Shown one piece after another: positions 52,497-60,363 of a DNA stretch of 64,000 nt. Numbering within the stretch: position 1 is the first letter of the stretch; the number at the start of each line of letters is the position of its first letter. The notes under the pieces are model-generated. The model was given only the letters and a program-made list of their open reading frames with translations. It had not been told where the DNA came from and made no database searches. The stretch is from an uncultured Tenacibaculum sp. (GTDB lineage Bacteria > Bacteroidota > Bacteroidia > Flavobacteriales > Flavobacteriaceae), in contig NZ_CANMMT010000004.1 of NCBI RefSeq assembly GCF_947499065.1, positions 359,516-423,515 on the forward strand. Direction: 5' to 3'. The translations under genes and the position numbers were made by a program.

Positions 52497-53483
52497 TTAT
52501 AAGCTGTTTAAGTATTGTTTTACGACATCGTACCCCTCAACATCTAAGGTAGTAGTACCAATCCATGGCATTTCACCAGAAGCAATTACACTACTGATTT
52601 TTCCTTTTTTTGAAGGAATTCTCGTTTGAGAAAGGGGAGTAGTATACCTGAAATCATATCCCTTTTTTGCTGCTTTTGGAAAGCCTGCTGGATTATGACA
52701 GTGTGCACAGTTCATTTCTAAATAGGCTCTTCCTCTTTCTGCAATAGTATATGATGGATTAAAATAATCGGGTAATGTTGGTATTTGCGTATGATTGAAA
52801 TTATTCATTAACCCAGTATTTTGAAAATGTTGTAATTGATTTATGGCTGTATTGTTTCTGGTAACCTCAATATTCATATTGCTTAATGTAGGTCCTAAAG
52901 GTGCTACTGTTGAGGTTTTTTGGTGACAAGTAGTACAGTTTTGCTCTGTTGGTACTTGATATCTTACAGTTTTACTATTACCATTAGCATCTATCCATGA
53001 TACATTTTTACTTACGCCATTAAGATTTAAAACAGCTTCCGTTTGTGCATCATTCCAAACATAGGTGGCAACATTCCATTTGTCTGCTTCTTTAATTAAA
53101 AGTCTGGTTTCAATTACCTTTTTCCCTAAGCTAGGCTTACGTTTGTCCTTGTAATAGTAAAATGTTTTAACTAAGATAGTACCGTTAGGAAAATTAGGAA
53201 TTCCATTATCTACTTTGGTAATCTTGGTTCCCGCAGGAAGCTTTATCAAACGTTGCTTTTCTGAGTAGTTTACAAATAGAGAAGAAGACAATTCGATTAA
53301 ATGATAATCTGCAGTAGGAGTTAAATCTAGAATAGTACCTTGGTAGATATTATAATCGGATAATTTCTGACCAAAGGTTACTGTATCAGGAGCTGGAATA
53401 TACCCAGGATCACTTGAACAGGATGTTACCAATGAGATAAGACTGAAAAAAACGAATACTTTTAGAAATAGATACTTTAGCAT
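52497..53483 (-). CDS. Di-haem c-type cytochrome lipoprotein, SO2930-like
   Basis: The 328-aa protein has a lipoprotein signal (LVTSC near residue 22). Haem motifs are CTTCHQK (~195) and CAHCHNPAGFP (~265), with EMNCAHCHNPAG typical of the SO2930-type di-haem cytochromes found beside imelysin and di-haem oxidoreductase genes. It is likely anchored in the periplasm or outer membrane. The spacing to the next gene upstream (53632) contains a hairpin, so expression may be partly separate. Function is electron transfer; the substrate is unknown. Confidence 0.8.
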   Translation of the reverse strand: MLKYLFLKVFVFFSLISLVTSCSSDPGYIPAPDTVTFGQKLSDYNIYQGTILDLTPTADYHLIELSSSLFVNYSEKQRLIKLPAGTKITKVDNGIPNFPNGTILVKTFYYYKDKRKPSLGKKVIETRLLIKEADKWNVATYVWNDAQTEAVLNLNGVSKNVSWIDANGNSKTVRYQVPTEQNCTTCHQKTSTVAPLGPTLSNMNIEVTRNNTAINQLQHFQNTGLMNNFNHTQIPTLPDYFNPSYTIAERGRAYLEMNCAHCHNPAGFPKAAKKGYDFRYTTPLSQTRIPSKKGKISSVIASGEMPWIGTTTLDVEGYDVVKQYLNSL

Positions 53484-53571
53484 GATTCTTATTTTTTAGC
53501 TAAATACCTACTTGAGTTTCGGGATATCAAAAAAAATCAATGAGTTGCTTTAGTTTTTCAGCAAACAAAAG

Positions 53572-53602
53572 AAAGAGGCCATGAATAAACATGAACCTCT
53601 TC
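53572..53602 (-). terminator. Hairpin downstream of the di-haem oxidoreductase gene
   Basis: On the minus strand AGAGGTTCATG pairs with CATGGCCTCT (two G-U pairs, one bulge), followed by TTTCTTTTG. It is a likely terminator or attenuator between 53632 and 53483. Confidence 0.5.
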
Positions 53603-53631
53603 CAAATCTAAATAAAAATAAAAAGTTCTGA

Positions 53632-54990
53632 TTAAAGCGAGTTAATGAATGCTAATAACTCATCTCTATCTTTTTTAGTTAATTGTTTAAATGCTTCTTT
53701 TGATTGTTTTGCTTCTCCATCATGCCAAAGTATGGCTTCGGTAATGTTTCGAGCTCTACCGTCATGTAAAAAGTTCGTATGTCCGTTAACAACTTGAGTT
53801 AAACCAATTCCCCATAAAGGACGTGTTTTCCATTCTTTTCCATTTGCCAAGAAATCACCACGGTTATCAGCCAAACCATCACCCATATCGTGTAACAGCA
53901 TATCTGTATATGGCCATATAGTTTGATTTGCCAAAGCACTTATGGATGCTGATTGTGTTTGCTGTTTAGGCGTATGACACGAAGCACAGTTGATTTGATT
54001 AAAAATAGTAGCACCTCTTTGTACCTTTTCGTCGGTTATATTTCTAGCGGCTGGTACTGCTAAAGTTTGACAATAGACAGTTACCTGATTTAAAACTTCT
54101 GGAGTTATTTCAGGATCATCAGCAAAACCATCTTCTGGAATATCTTTTGAAAAGATTTCATTGGTAATTCCCATATCTTCATGGTAGGCTGCTGCCGATT
54201 GTATTCTTAGGTTAGATGTATTGGCTTTCCAACCAAATCTCCCTAATTCTTTTGCTCCAGTTTCTGGATTGATTACATAGTTTGCTTTTCCTGAAATACC
54301 ATCACCATCTACATCATTTTCATCGGCTAAGGCTAGTATGTCGTTTTCTGATATGGCTTCTAAGAGCCCTAAACCAAATACAGGTGGCGCAATACGAGCC
54401 GAAATTTTAATTCCTGAAGGTATTGGCATGTATGGGTTTTCGTAGCTAAATGTAGGTTTTCTTAACGTTACTACAGTTCCGTCTGCTAAAACTTCGTTGT
54501 GTTCTTGCCAAGTTACTTTATAATCCATTTCAGGAACAAAACCAATCACACTTTGGTTTTGTGCTTGTGTTCCATAGTTAGGAATGGCTATGGGTCCGGT
54601 TGCAGGATCGTTACCTAATGAGATTCTGTAAAGTAATCCGCTAACTGCATTTACGTTTGTTGGAAAAGCAGCACGACCGTCTCTTGGGTGACAAGCAACA
54701 CAATTGGTATTGTTGAATCGAGGTCCTAAACCTGGATTTATTGGTGAACCAGCGGTAACAAATGTATTTTCAAATTCAGCATCTCCGGCTAGATGTAAAT
54801 CTAAATTTAACCCAGTAAGATTGGCTGCAGGATTCTCAAAAGCGAAGGATGTTGAAGAAAAGATTGTTGTTTCTCCTCCAGCCAATTCCCTTTCAGTCAA
54901 ATCTGTTAAAGGTGTATATTCATTAGTAGCGGGTTCGTCAGAACAGCTAATAATCAATGTAATGCATGTAATTAATAATAATTTTTTCAC
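53632..54990 (-). CDS. Di-haem oxidoreductase (putative peroxidase) lipoprotein
   Basis: The 452-aa protein has a lipoprotein signal (LIISCSDEP) and two haem c sites: FNNTNCVACHPRDGR (~95) and NQINCASCHTPKQQ (~335). Other family signs are LHLAGDAEFENTF near residue 65, DVDGDGISGKANY (calcium-like site) and FLHDGRARNITEAILWHDGE near the C-terminus. It belongs to the di-haem oxidoreductase/DUF1111 group often encoded with imelysins. A peroxidase or redox role in the periplasm is predicted from the family and not proven. Confidence 0.88.
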   Translation of the reverse strand: MKKLLLITCITLIISCSDEPATNEYTPLTDLTERELAGGETTIFSSTSFAFENPAANLTGLNLDLHLAGDAEFENTFVTAGSPINPGLGPRFNNTNCVACHPRDGRAAFPTNVNAVSGLLYRISLGNDPATGPIAIPNYGTQAQNQSVIGFVPEMDYKVTWQEHNEVLADGTVVTLRKPTFSYENPYMPIPSGIKISARIAPPVFGLGLLEAISENDILALADENDVDGDGISGKANYVINPETGAKELGRFGWKANTSNLRIQSAAAYHEDMGITNEIFSKDIPEDGFADDPEITPEVLNQVTVYCQTLAVPAARNITDEKVQRGATIFNQINCASCHTPKQQTQSASISALANQTIWPYTDMLLHDMGDGLADNRGDFLANGKEWKTRPLWGIGLTQVVNGHTNFLHDGRARNITEAILWHDGEAKQSKEAFKQLTKKDRDELLAFINSL

Positions 54991-55011
54991 TTGTTTTTGT
55001 TAGTTTTTGTG

Positions 55012-55040
55012 AAAAGAGGAGAAATGAATCTCCTCTTTTT
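55012..55040. terminator. Terminator downstream of the imelysin gene
   Basis: AAAAGAGGAGA / TCTCCTCTTTT form an 11-bp stem with a 6-base loop, in the 52-bp gap between the imelysin stop (55043) and the di-haem oxidoreductase start (54990). It may limit read-through to the downstream cytochrome genes. Confidence 0.7.
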
Positions 55041-55042
55041 TA

Positions 55043-56095
55043 TTAATTCAATGAATTCATAAAAGGTTTTAACTCATTTTCAGTTGTATTGAATAATGTG
55101 TTTACCTTCATTTGTGCATTTTGTACTGCCGATCTGTTGTTGATTATAGCATCTGTAAAAGTTCCAGGAATCGCGTTGATGGCATCAATCGCATCCGTTA
55201 TTTGTGATTTAATCGTAGTATCTAAAGCGCTATTAGAAGCAGCAACTACAGTAGATAAACCTCCTAAGTAGATGTTTTGTATACTTTTCATATTGTTTAC
55301 AAAATCAGCCTTTGAGTTGTGTGCAAAACGCGACTCTTCTTGGTCTGGAGCAGCACTTCCTGAGTTTCCGTTTAATGGAACTTCAATTTTAGCATTTGCA
55401 ACTTCATCAGCAATAATAGAAACTCCGTCTGTAATTTCTTGTAATACATTTTTTTGTGATGCATAGTTAGTTGAAGGTAATTTTAAGAATTGAGCTGAAA
55501 AATTACCAGAAGTAGCAATCCATCCGTTGTATAAGGCTTGCGTATTGTTCTGTAAGTCTTTAGTAGCTGCTTTTAAGTATTCAATTTCTCTCGCTGTAAA
55601 GTCAGCAGCCGTTTTATTTCCATCAATTCCCCATAATAAGTATTCAATGGTATGAAAACCTTTAGCGTTGTTATTCTGACTCGCTAAAAATGCATCAGTA
55701 ATAGGATCGGTACCTCCTAAAACAGTATTTAAAAATGTTAAGTCTAAGGGCCAAGAATCTATAGCTGGATCAATTCCTTCTGTATCTACTGGACCATATA
55801 AGAAACCTTCTGATTGCTCCCAAGGCTCTCTGGCATCTCTCCACGATTGTCTTAAACTTTCTAAACCTGTAGCGTTTCCAACGGTAAATGTTTGTGCTAA
55901 CGTTACCATGGCTTGCGCTTTGTTGTTTAAATTATTATACGTAGCAATAATTACATTGTTGGTAATGTTTGTTATTTCTGTAGCATAGTCTTTTTGGTTG
56001 TTAAAAGCATTACTCGTATTATCGCTGCTACATGAGGCAAATAGCCCAAGTGCGATTAATAAAATGGATGTTTTTTTTACAAATTGTGTGTTCAT
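55043..56095 (-). CDS. Imelysin-family lipoprotein (iron-associated)
   Basis: The 350-aa protein has a lipoprotein signal (LGLFASCSS). It is nearly all helical, with the imelysin features LRQSWRDAREPWEQSEGFLYGP and the GxHxxE motif in AKGFHTIEYLLWGID. Imelysin (ICMP/IrpA-like) proteins sit on the cell surface or in the periplasm and are linked to iron uptake, not necessarily proteolysis. It is 17 bp downstream of a porin gene on the same strand, suggesting one substrate route. Confidence 0.9.
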   Translation of the reverse strand: MNTQFVKKTSILLIALGLFASCSSDNTSNAFNNQKDYATEITNITNNVIIATYNNLNNKAQAMVTLAQTFTVGNATGLESLRQSWRDAREPWEQSEGFLYGPVDTEGIDPAIDSWPLDLTFLNTVLGGTDPITDAFLASQNNNAKGFHTIEYLLWGIDGNKTAADFTAREIEYLKAATKDLQNNTQALYNGWIATSGNFSAQFLKLPSTNYASQKNVLQEITDGVSIIADEVANAKIEVPLNGNSGSAAPDQEESRFAHNSKADFVNNMKSIQNIYLGGLSTVVAASNSALDTTIKSQITDAIDAINAIPGTFTDAIINNRSAVQNAQMKVNTLFNTTENELKPFMNSLN

Positions 56096-56112
56096 TTCGC
56101 GTTTTTTAATGT

Positions 56113-57447
56113 TTAAAAAGTGAATCCAATACCAGTTGAAAATATTTTGTCTATTTGGTTGTTGGATAGTTGATTCCCCGTAACAGGATCAATATTTTTA
56201 GAGCCTAGTTTTCTTTCTGAATAATGAGCTTTGATGATAATTTTTGGATGTACAAACCAATTGAATCCTCCTGTAATTACATTTCGTTCCCATCTAGGAT
56301 TGTCAGTAATTCCGTTGGCAACTGTTTGCATGGTATCGTAGTAGTCATATCGAACAAATGGGTATAACATCATTTGATTGGCTTGTTTGGTAAAAAGTGG
56401 TAAAATGTCGTATCCAACTTCTGCAGCAAATCCTAAAGCATTTTTCCCTACTGGAGTTCTTCTAACGCCAAGGTTATTTGATAAGTTAGCATTAAAGAAA
56501 CTTACAATTTCTGAGTTTCCTAAGTTCCCCCAAATAGCAGTGGTAGCAATTCGTAAGGGATGTTCATTATAAGAGAGATGTCCTTCTAACATGGTTAGGA
56601 AAGCATCAACATCAATGTCTGTTTTAGGTCTGTTGCCACTGGTGTTTCCGTAGTAAGTAGAAAAACCAACAAAGGTATTTTTGTGTTTTCCAAACTTATA
56701 GTCCACACGAGTTGAGATGGCAAAGTTTTCGGCATTCATCATTTCAAATCGTGTTTGGTGACCGTCTCTAATAAAGTTTTGTGAGTTGAATCCAGTACCG
56801 TCCAATCCGTTTACCAAGGCTACATGGTATCGTAGTTTCCCTTTAAAGAAAGACCCGTATACATCAATACCAGTTTCGTACCATCCTAAAGGCAATAACT
56901 GATTTTCCATTTCTGGTCTGTACGATGTAAAGTATTCGTCTGGTGTATCTAAGTTTTGTGCCAATCCAAACTGTACTTTAAAGCGTCCGACCTTAACGTT
57001 TAGGTTTTCGTTGATATTAAAGTTGATATACACTTGTTCTAACTTCACTTCACCACCTGATTCTACTTCGTGTTCAAATTCACCACCTTCTTCAAAGGTT
57101 TCAAGTTCTAAAGTGCTACCAGTTCCTCCGTGTTCAAACTCTATCTCAGTTTTTAAAGCAATTTTTGGTGTAAAATGATAATCTAAGTATACGTTTAAAC
57201 GCTCAGGATCTACTTTGTTCTTTTCATTGGGATTGGTATCGAAGTTATTGTTGTAGTAGTTAATTGCTCCATAACCACGCAGCTTAAAGTTCTGCCATCG
57301 TAACAAACTTTTTGAGCTTTTAGTAATTCCTTCTTCTCTTAATTCTTTTTTTATTTGTTGTTTTAAACTGTCAATGTTTATCTCTTGTGCATTTGCTGAT
57401 AGTGTAAGTGCTAACGACACGAAAAGGATGTTTTTTAGAAACCTCAT
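56113..57447 (-). CDS. Outer-membrane porin (phosphate-selective porin O/P-like)
   Basis: The 444-aa product has a signal peptide (MRFLKNILFVSLALTLSANA). A short coiled coil (QEINIDSLKQQIKKELREEG) is followed by a 16-18-strand barrel with typical OprO/P elements: LRGYGAINYYNN, VDPERLNVYLDYHFTPKIAL, VKLEQVYINFNINENLNVKV and FKVQFGLAQNLDTPDEYF. The last residue is Phe, as in outer-membrane proteins. It starts the minus-strand operon with imelysin and the di-haem proteins and is divergent from a LytS/LytTR pair, which may control it. Confidence 0.82.
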   Translation of the reverse strand: MRFLKNILFVSLALTLSANAQEINIDSLKQQIKKELREEGITKSSKSLLRWQNFKLRGYGAINYYNNNFDTNPNEKNKVDPERLNVYLDYHFTPKIALKTEIEFEHGGTGSTLELETFEEGGEFEHEVESGGEVKLEQVYINFNINENLNVKVGRFKVQFGLAQNLDTPDEYFTSYRPEMENQLLPLGWYETGIDVYGSFFKGKLRYHVALVNGLDGTGFNSQNFIRDGHQTRFEMMNAENFAISTRVDYKFGKHKNTFVGFSTYYGNTSGNRPKTDIDVDAFLTMLEGHLSYNEHPLRIATTAIWGNLGNSEIVSFFNANLSNNLGVRRTPVGKNALGFAAEVGYDILPLFTKQANQMMLYPFVRYDYYDTMQTVANGITDNPRWERNVITGGFNWFVHPKIIIKAHYSERKLGSKNIDPVTGNQLSNNQIDKIFSTGIGFTF

Positions 57448-57602
57448 TTAGTTTTTATTTAGACTTGTTTTAATTAAGTGCAAATAACGAGAGGTTCAAA
57501 AGACTGAGAAAAAAGATTCAATAACTGTGAGCGCTAATTCTGTGGAACTCGGTTTTTTATCAGTGAAGTGATGAATAGCTGCTTAATTTAAGTTAACTTT
57601 AA

Positions 57603-57633
57603 TTTCGCTGAATTTTTCGGCTGTTTCGCTGAA
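57603..57633. promoter_or_regulatory. Direct repeat with 21-bp period, candidate operator of the second LytTR system
   Basis: TTTCGCTGAA occurs at 57603 and 57624, an exact 10-bp match with a 21-bp period. The core differs from the ANCKA motif found near the first LytTR system. It lies in the divergent region between the porin (starts 57447, minus) and the sensor gene (57678, plus), so it may control one or both. Confidence 0.6.
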
Positions 57634-57661
57634 ATTTAAATGAAGACTGATGGTTTTAAAG

Positions 57662-57669
57662 TACTTTTG
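57662..57669 (+). promoter_or_regulatory. -7 promoter element before the LytS-like sensor gene
   Basis: TACTTTTG matches TAnnTTTG exactly and starts 38 bp after the second TTTCGCTGAA. It ends 8 bp before the ATG at 57678, so the mRNA would be nearly leaderless, or translation starts at the next ATG (57699, residue 8). Confidence 0.45.
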
Positions 57670-57677
57670 ATAAAGAA

Positions 57678-58664
57678 ATGAGGTTTTTTACTAAAAATAT
57701 GTTGGCATGGGCAGGTTATAGTTTGTTACTATACCTTTTGTTTTCTTTTATAATAGAAACTGAAAACCCTTTAAAGCATACTGCTATTTTCTTTACAATT
57801 CAGTTGGCTGCTTTTTGTATGAATACCAAGCTGCTGTTTCCTTTTTTACTAGATATAAAAAGGTATCTGCTTTTTATATTGTCTAACCTAGTTTTAATCA
57901 TTTTAGCAGCCTTTATCAATACGCTTTTAGAGGAAGGTGCAGAGGAAATTTTTGGCGGTGGTTACGATATTTTTGAAACCCTCATGGCACATTCTGTACC
58001 TGCTTTTATAGGTGTTTTTGTGGCGTTAATACTCCATAACTACCATCAGGAGTTGAAAAGAGAAGAGAAAGAGAAGAAGAGAATCTTAGCAGAAAAGAAT
58101 TTCTTAATTCAGCAAATCAATCCACACTTTTTGTTCAATACCTTAAATAATATCTATTCGTTAACTATAGACAACAATCCTAAAGGTCCTGAAGCCATTT
58201 TGCAATTGTCGAAAATGTTAGATTATTCTTTGTATGGCAACAAGGATGAGTATGTGTCTTTAAGGAGTGAGGTAACCTATATTACCAACTTTATTGATTT
58301 ATTTAAGTTAAAAGACGATCGTATTCACAGGATTTCATTTACACATGATCAAGTTGATGAACGAAGCAGCATTGCGCCCATGTTATTATTGCCTTTTGTT
58401 GAAAATGCCTTTAAGCATGGAAATATTGAAGATGTAGACAATGGTTATGTAGATATTGAAATCTCGTCTAACGAAAGTGAAATTAATTTTAGCTGTGTAA
58501 GTTCTTTTGTAGAAGGAAAAACAGTGGATAAAGTAGGAGGGATTGGTATTAAGAATGTAACGAGGCGATTGATGTTATTGTATCCTCAAAAACATTCTTT
58601 ACAAATAACCAACGAGAACCAAGTGTATAAAGTGAGTTTAAAAATACAAACAAATGGTATTTAA
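57678..58664 (+). CDS. LytS-type membrane sensor histidine kinase
   Basis: The 328-aa protein has four membrane segments in its first ~125 residues (for example YSLLLYLLFSFII, YLLFILSNLVLIILAAF, HSVPAFIGVFVALIL). The His_kinase box follows: FLIQQINPHFLFNTLNNIYS. The ATPase part carries MLLLPFVENAFKHGN and GGIGIKNVTRRL. Such kinases pair with LytTR regulators; the next gene overlaps its end by 11 bp and encodes one. The short N-terminus suggests sensing within or near the membrane. The start may be ATG 57699 (see the promoter element at 57662). Confidence 0.9.
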   Translation: MRFFTKNMLAWAGYSLLLYLLFSFIIETENPLKHTAIFFTIQLAAFCMNTKLLFPFLLDIKRYLLFILSNLVLIILAAFINTLLEEGAEEIFGGGYDIFETLMAHSVPAFIGVFVALILHNYHQELKREEKEKKRILAEKNFLIQQINPHFLFNTLNNIYSLTIDNNPKGPEAILQLSKMLDYSLYGNKDEYVSLRSEVTYITNFIDLFKLKDDRIHRISFTHDQVDERSSIAPMLLLPFVENAFKHGNIEDVDNGYVDIEISSNESEINFSCVSSFVEGKTVDKVGGIGIKNVTRRLMLLYPQKHSLQITNENQVYKVSLKIQTNGI

Positions 58665-59358
58665 TTGTGTCATAATAGATGATGAGCAGCCAGCAAGAAG
58701 ATTGCTCGAAAATTATTGTACTAAAATTAAAGGGATGCAGGTAGTAGGAAGTTATAAATCTCCTTTGGAAGCCCTTGATACGTTGAATGAGAATAGAATT
58801 GATATTTTATTCTTAGATATTCAAATGCCCGATATTTCTGGAATTGATTTTATAAAACTACTCAAACCCAATCATACCAAAGTTATTTTTACCACTGCTT
58901 ATAGAGACTATGCTTTGGAAGGCTTTGAATTAAATGCAATTGATTATTTATTAAAACCCATAGAGTTCCATCGCTTTGTACGTGCTGTTGAAAAGGTAAA
59001 AGAACTGTACCAGAAAAGAGAAGTGGTAGAAACAAATAGTCAAACTACCGATGAAACCTTATTGATACGCTCTGGTAAAAAACAATATAGAGTGCCTATT
59101 GCTGAGATACTGTATATAAAATCTGAAAGTGAATATGTAAAGTATGTAACCCAAAATCATGGGAAGTTATTGGTACATGGTGCCTTAAAAGATGTGCTAA
59201 ACGATTTATCTAGCACCACTTTTTATAGAATTCACAGATCCTATATTGTAAACCTATCCCATATAACCTATGTAGAAGGGAGCCGAGTACATATTAACGG
59301 AGAGCTGTTTCCGATAAGCGAAACCTATAAATTAGACTTTTTAAAGGTTTGGAAGTAG
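58654..59358 (+). CDS. LytTR-family response regulator (second system)
   Basis: The 234-aa protein has a receiver (Asp9-Asp10 in CVIIDDEQPARRLL, phospho-acceptor Asp56 in LFLDIQMPDISG, KP at ~104) and a LytTR domain (~135-233) with IAEILYIKSESEYVKYVT, HGALKDVL, FYRIHRSYIVNL and EGSRVHINGELFPISETYK. It is translationally coupled to the LytS-like kinase. Its likely targets are the promoters carrying the TTTCGCTGAA direct repeat just upstream of the operon and perhaps the divergent porin/imelysin operon. Confidence 0.93.
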   Translation: MVFNCVIIDDEQPARRLLENYCTKIKGMQVVGSYKSPLEALDTLNENRIDILFLDIQMPDISGIDFIKLLKPNHTKVIFTTAYRDYALEGFELNAIDYLLKPIEFHRFVRAVEKVKELYQKREVVETNSQTTDETLLIRSGKKQYRVPIAEILYIKSESEYVKYVTQNHGKLLVHGALKDVLNDLSSTTFYRIHRSYIVNLSHITYVEGSRVHINGELFPISETYKLDFLKVWK

Positions 59359-59382
59359 GAAGATGATATAGATGGATATTAC

Positions 59383-59409
59383 AAAAGGCAGCTGTTGGGC
59401 TGCCTTTTT
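59383..59409 (+). terminator. Rho-independent terminator after the second LytTR gene
   Basis: AAAAGGCAGC pairs with GCTGCCTTTT around TGTTGG, followed by T. It starts 25 bp after the LytTR stop codon and marks the end of the chromosomal backbone before the accessory region. Confidence 0.9.
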
Positions 59410-59427
59410 ATGTTTTTCTTGTTTATC

Positions 59428-59561
59428 GCCTAACGGTCCTGTATATGAAAAGTAACAGGTTTAAGTGTTACAATTTTCGTTTTAGTTACATAGTAACAGA
59501 AAAGTATAATTTTTTCTAAACTTGTATTTATTCTGCTATTTTTATATACGTTATTAGCCAC
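59428..59561. repeat. attC-like imperfect palindrome downstream of the HNH gene
   Basis: The outer cores are GCCTAACG (59428) and CGTTATTAGCC (complementary in part). Next to them TATATGAAAAGTAACAG on the left matches the reverse complement of the right arm, TATATAAAAATAGCAG. The ~134-bp imperfect palindrome fits the size and layout of integron attC sites (outer RYYYAAC / GTTRRRY-like cores), although the right core is degenerate. It flanks the Septu-like cassette on its 3' side. Confidence 0.45.
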
Positions 59562-59568
59562 AGTTTTT

Positions 59569-60363
59569 TTATTCTATTTCATTCAGGAAATCAGTAGATA
59601 ACATTTCTGATATTAGCTCTGTTTTCCAAAAAAAATCGTTAAAGTAGAATTTTGTGTTTTTTAAATTCCTTTCTAATTCGTCTTCTGCATATTTTAAACC
59701 AAATTCATTTTTTAAAGCTTTAATCTGTAAAAAATATTGGGTGGCTTTTTTCTCTAATCTTTTGCTTAATCCTAGACTGTTAAAATGAATATTAACAATA
59801 TTATCTTTAAACTTATCTTCAATTTCAAAAGTGACTTCTGGAATCTTATTTTTATACGTTATTTTACATATTAAATAATTCTCTATTGGTAATATATCAA
59901 ATATAACTTGAAGGAAATCAATACCGTTATCGCCTGGTATTTTTGACCCTTTAATTTCATTACATTTTCCACATATTGGTATTAAATTTTTATGTAAAAT
60001 TGAAAATTCTGGAAAATGCTCTTTCGGTAAGAAATGGTCTATTTGGTCAATTTCTCCTATTCCACAATATAAGCAGACATTTGAATGATTTGCATCTAAA
60101 TTATCTAGAATTTCTTTTGTTATTTCTCTTGCAGTTTTAGTTTTTGAAAAGTAAAGTGACTGTAAGGCTGTCTTTTCATCTAGGGTATATGAGTCTTTAG
60201 CAAGCCTATTTAATAGTTCTATCGCAATATGAGTTCCATAGCGAGAAACAATTTTGTTTTTTAATTTTAGTAATTGAGTCTTTTTATCTCCCTTATTTTT
60301 TTCATTAATAATATTCTCAATATCATTAATTTCCGTTCGTTTAGATAATTTTAAATTAATCAT
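59569..60363 (-). CDS. HNH endonuclease, Septu PtuB-like
   Basis: The 264-aa protein has an HNH domain at residues ~95-140: CLYC (Cys97, Cys100), QIDHFLPKEHFPEF (Asp109-His110), NLIPICGKCNEIKGSK (Asn126, Cys131, Cys134), i.e. a zinc-bound HNH with a Cys4 frame. The rest is helical. Its start overlaps the end of the ATPase gene by 8 bp. An ATPase + HNH pair in this order is the Septu (PtuA-PtuB) anti-phage arrangement, in which the ATPase senses invasion and the HNH protein cuts nucleic acid. Confidence 0.8.
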   Translation of the reverse strand: MINLKLSKRTEINDIENIINEKNKGDKKTQLLKLKNKIVSRYGTHIAIELLNRLAKDSYTLDEKTALQSLYFSKTKTAREITKEILDNLDANHSNVCLYCGIGEIDQIDHFLPKEHFPEFSILHKNLIPICGKCNEIKGSKIPGDNGIDFLQVIFDILPIENYLICKITYKNKIPEVTFEIEDKFKDNIVNIHFNSLGLSKRLEKKATQYFLQIKALKNEFGLKYAEDELERNLKNTKFYFNDFFWKTELISEMLSTDFLNEIE

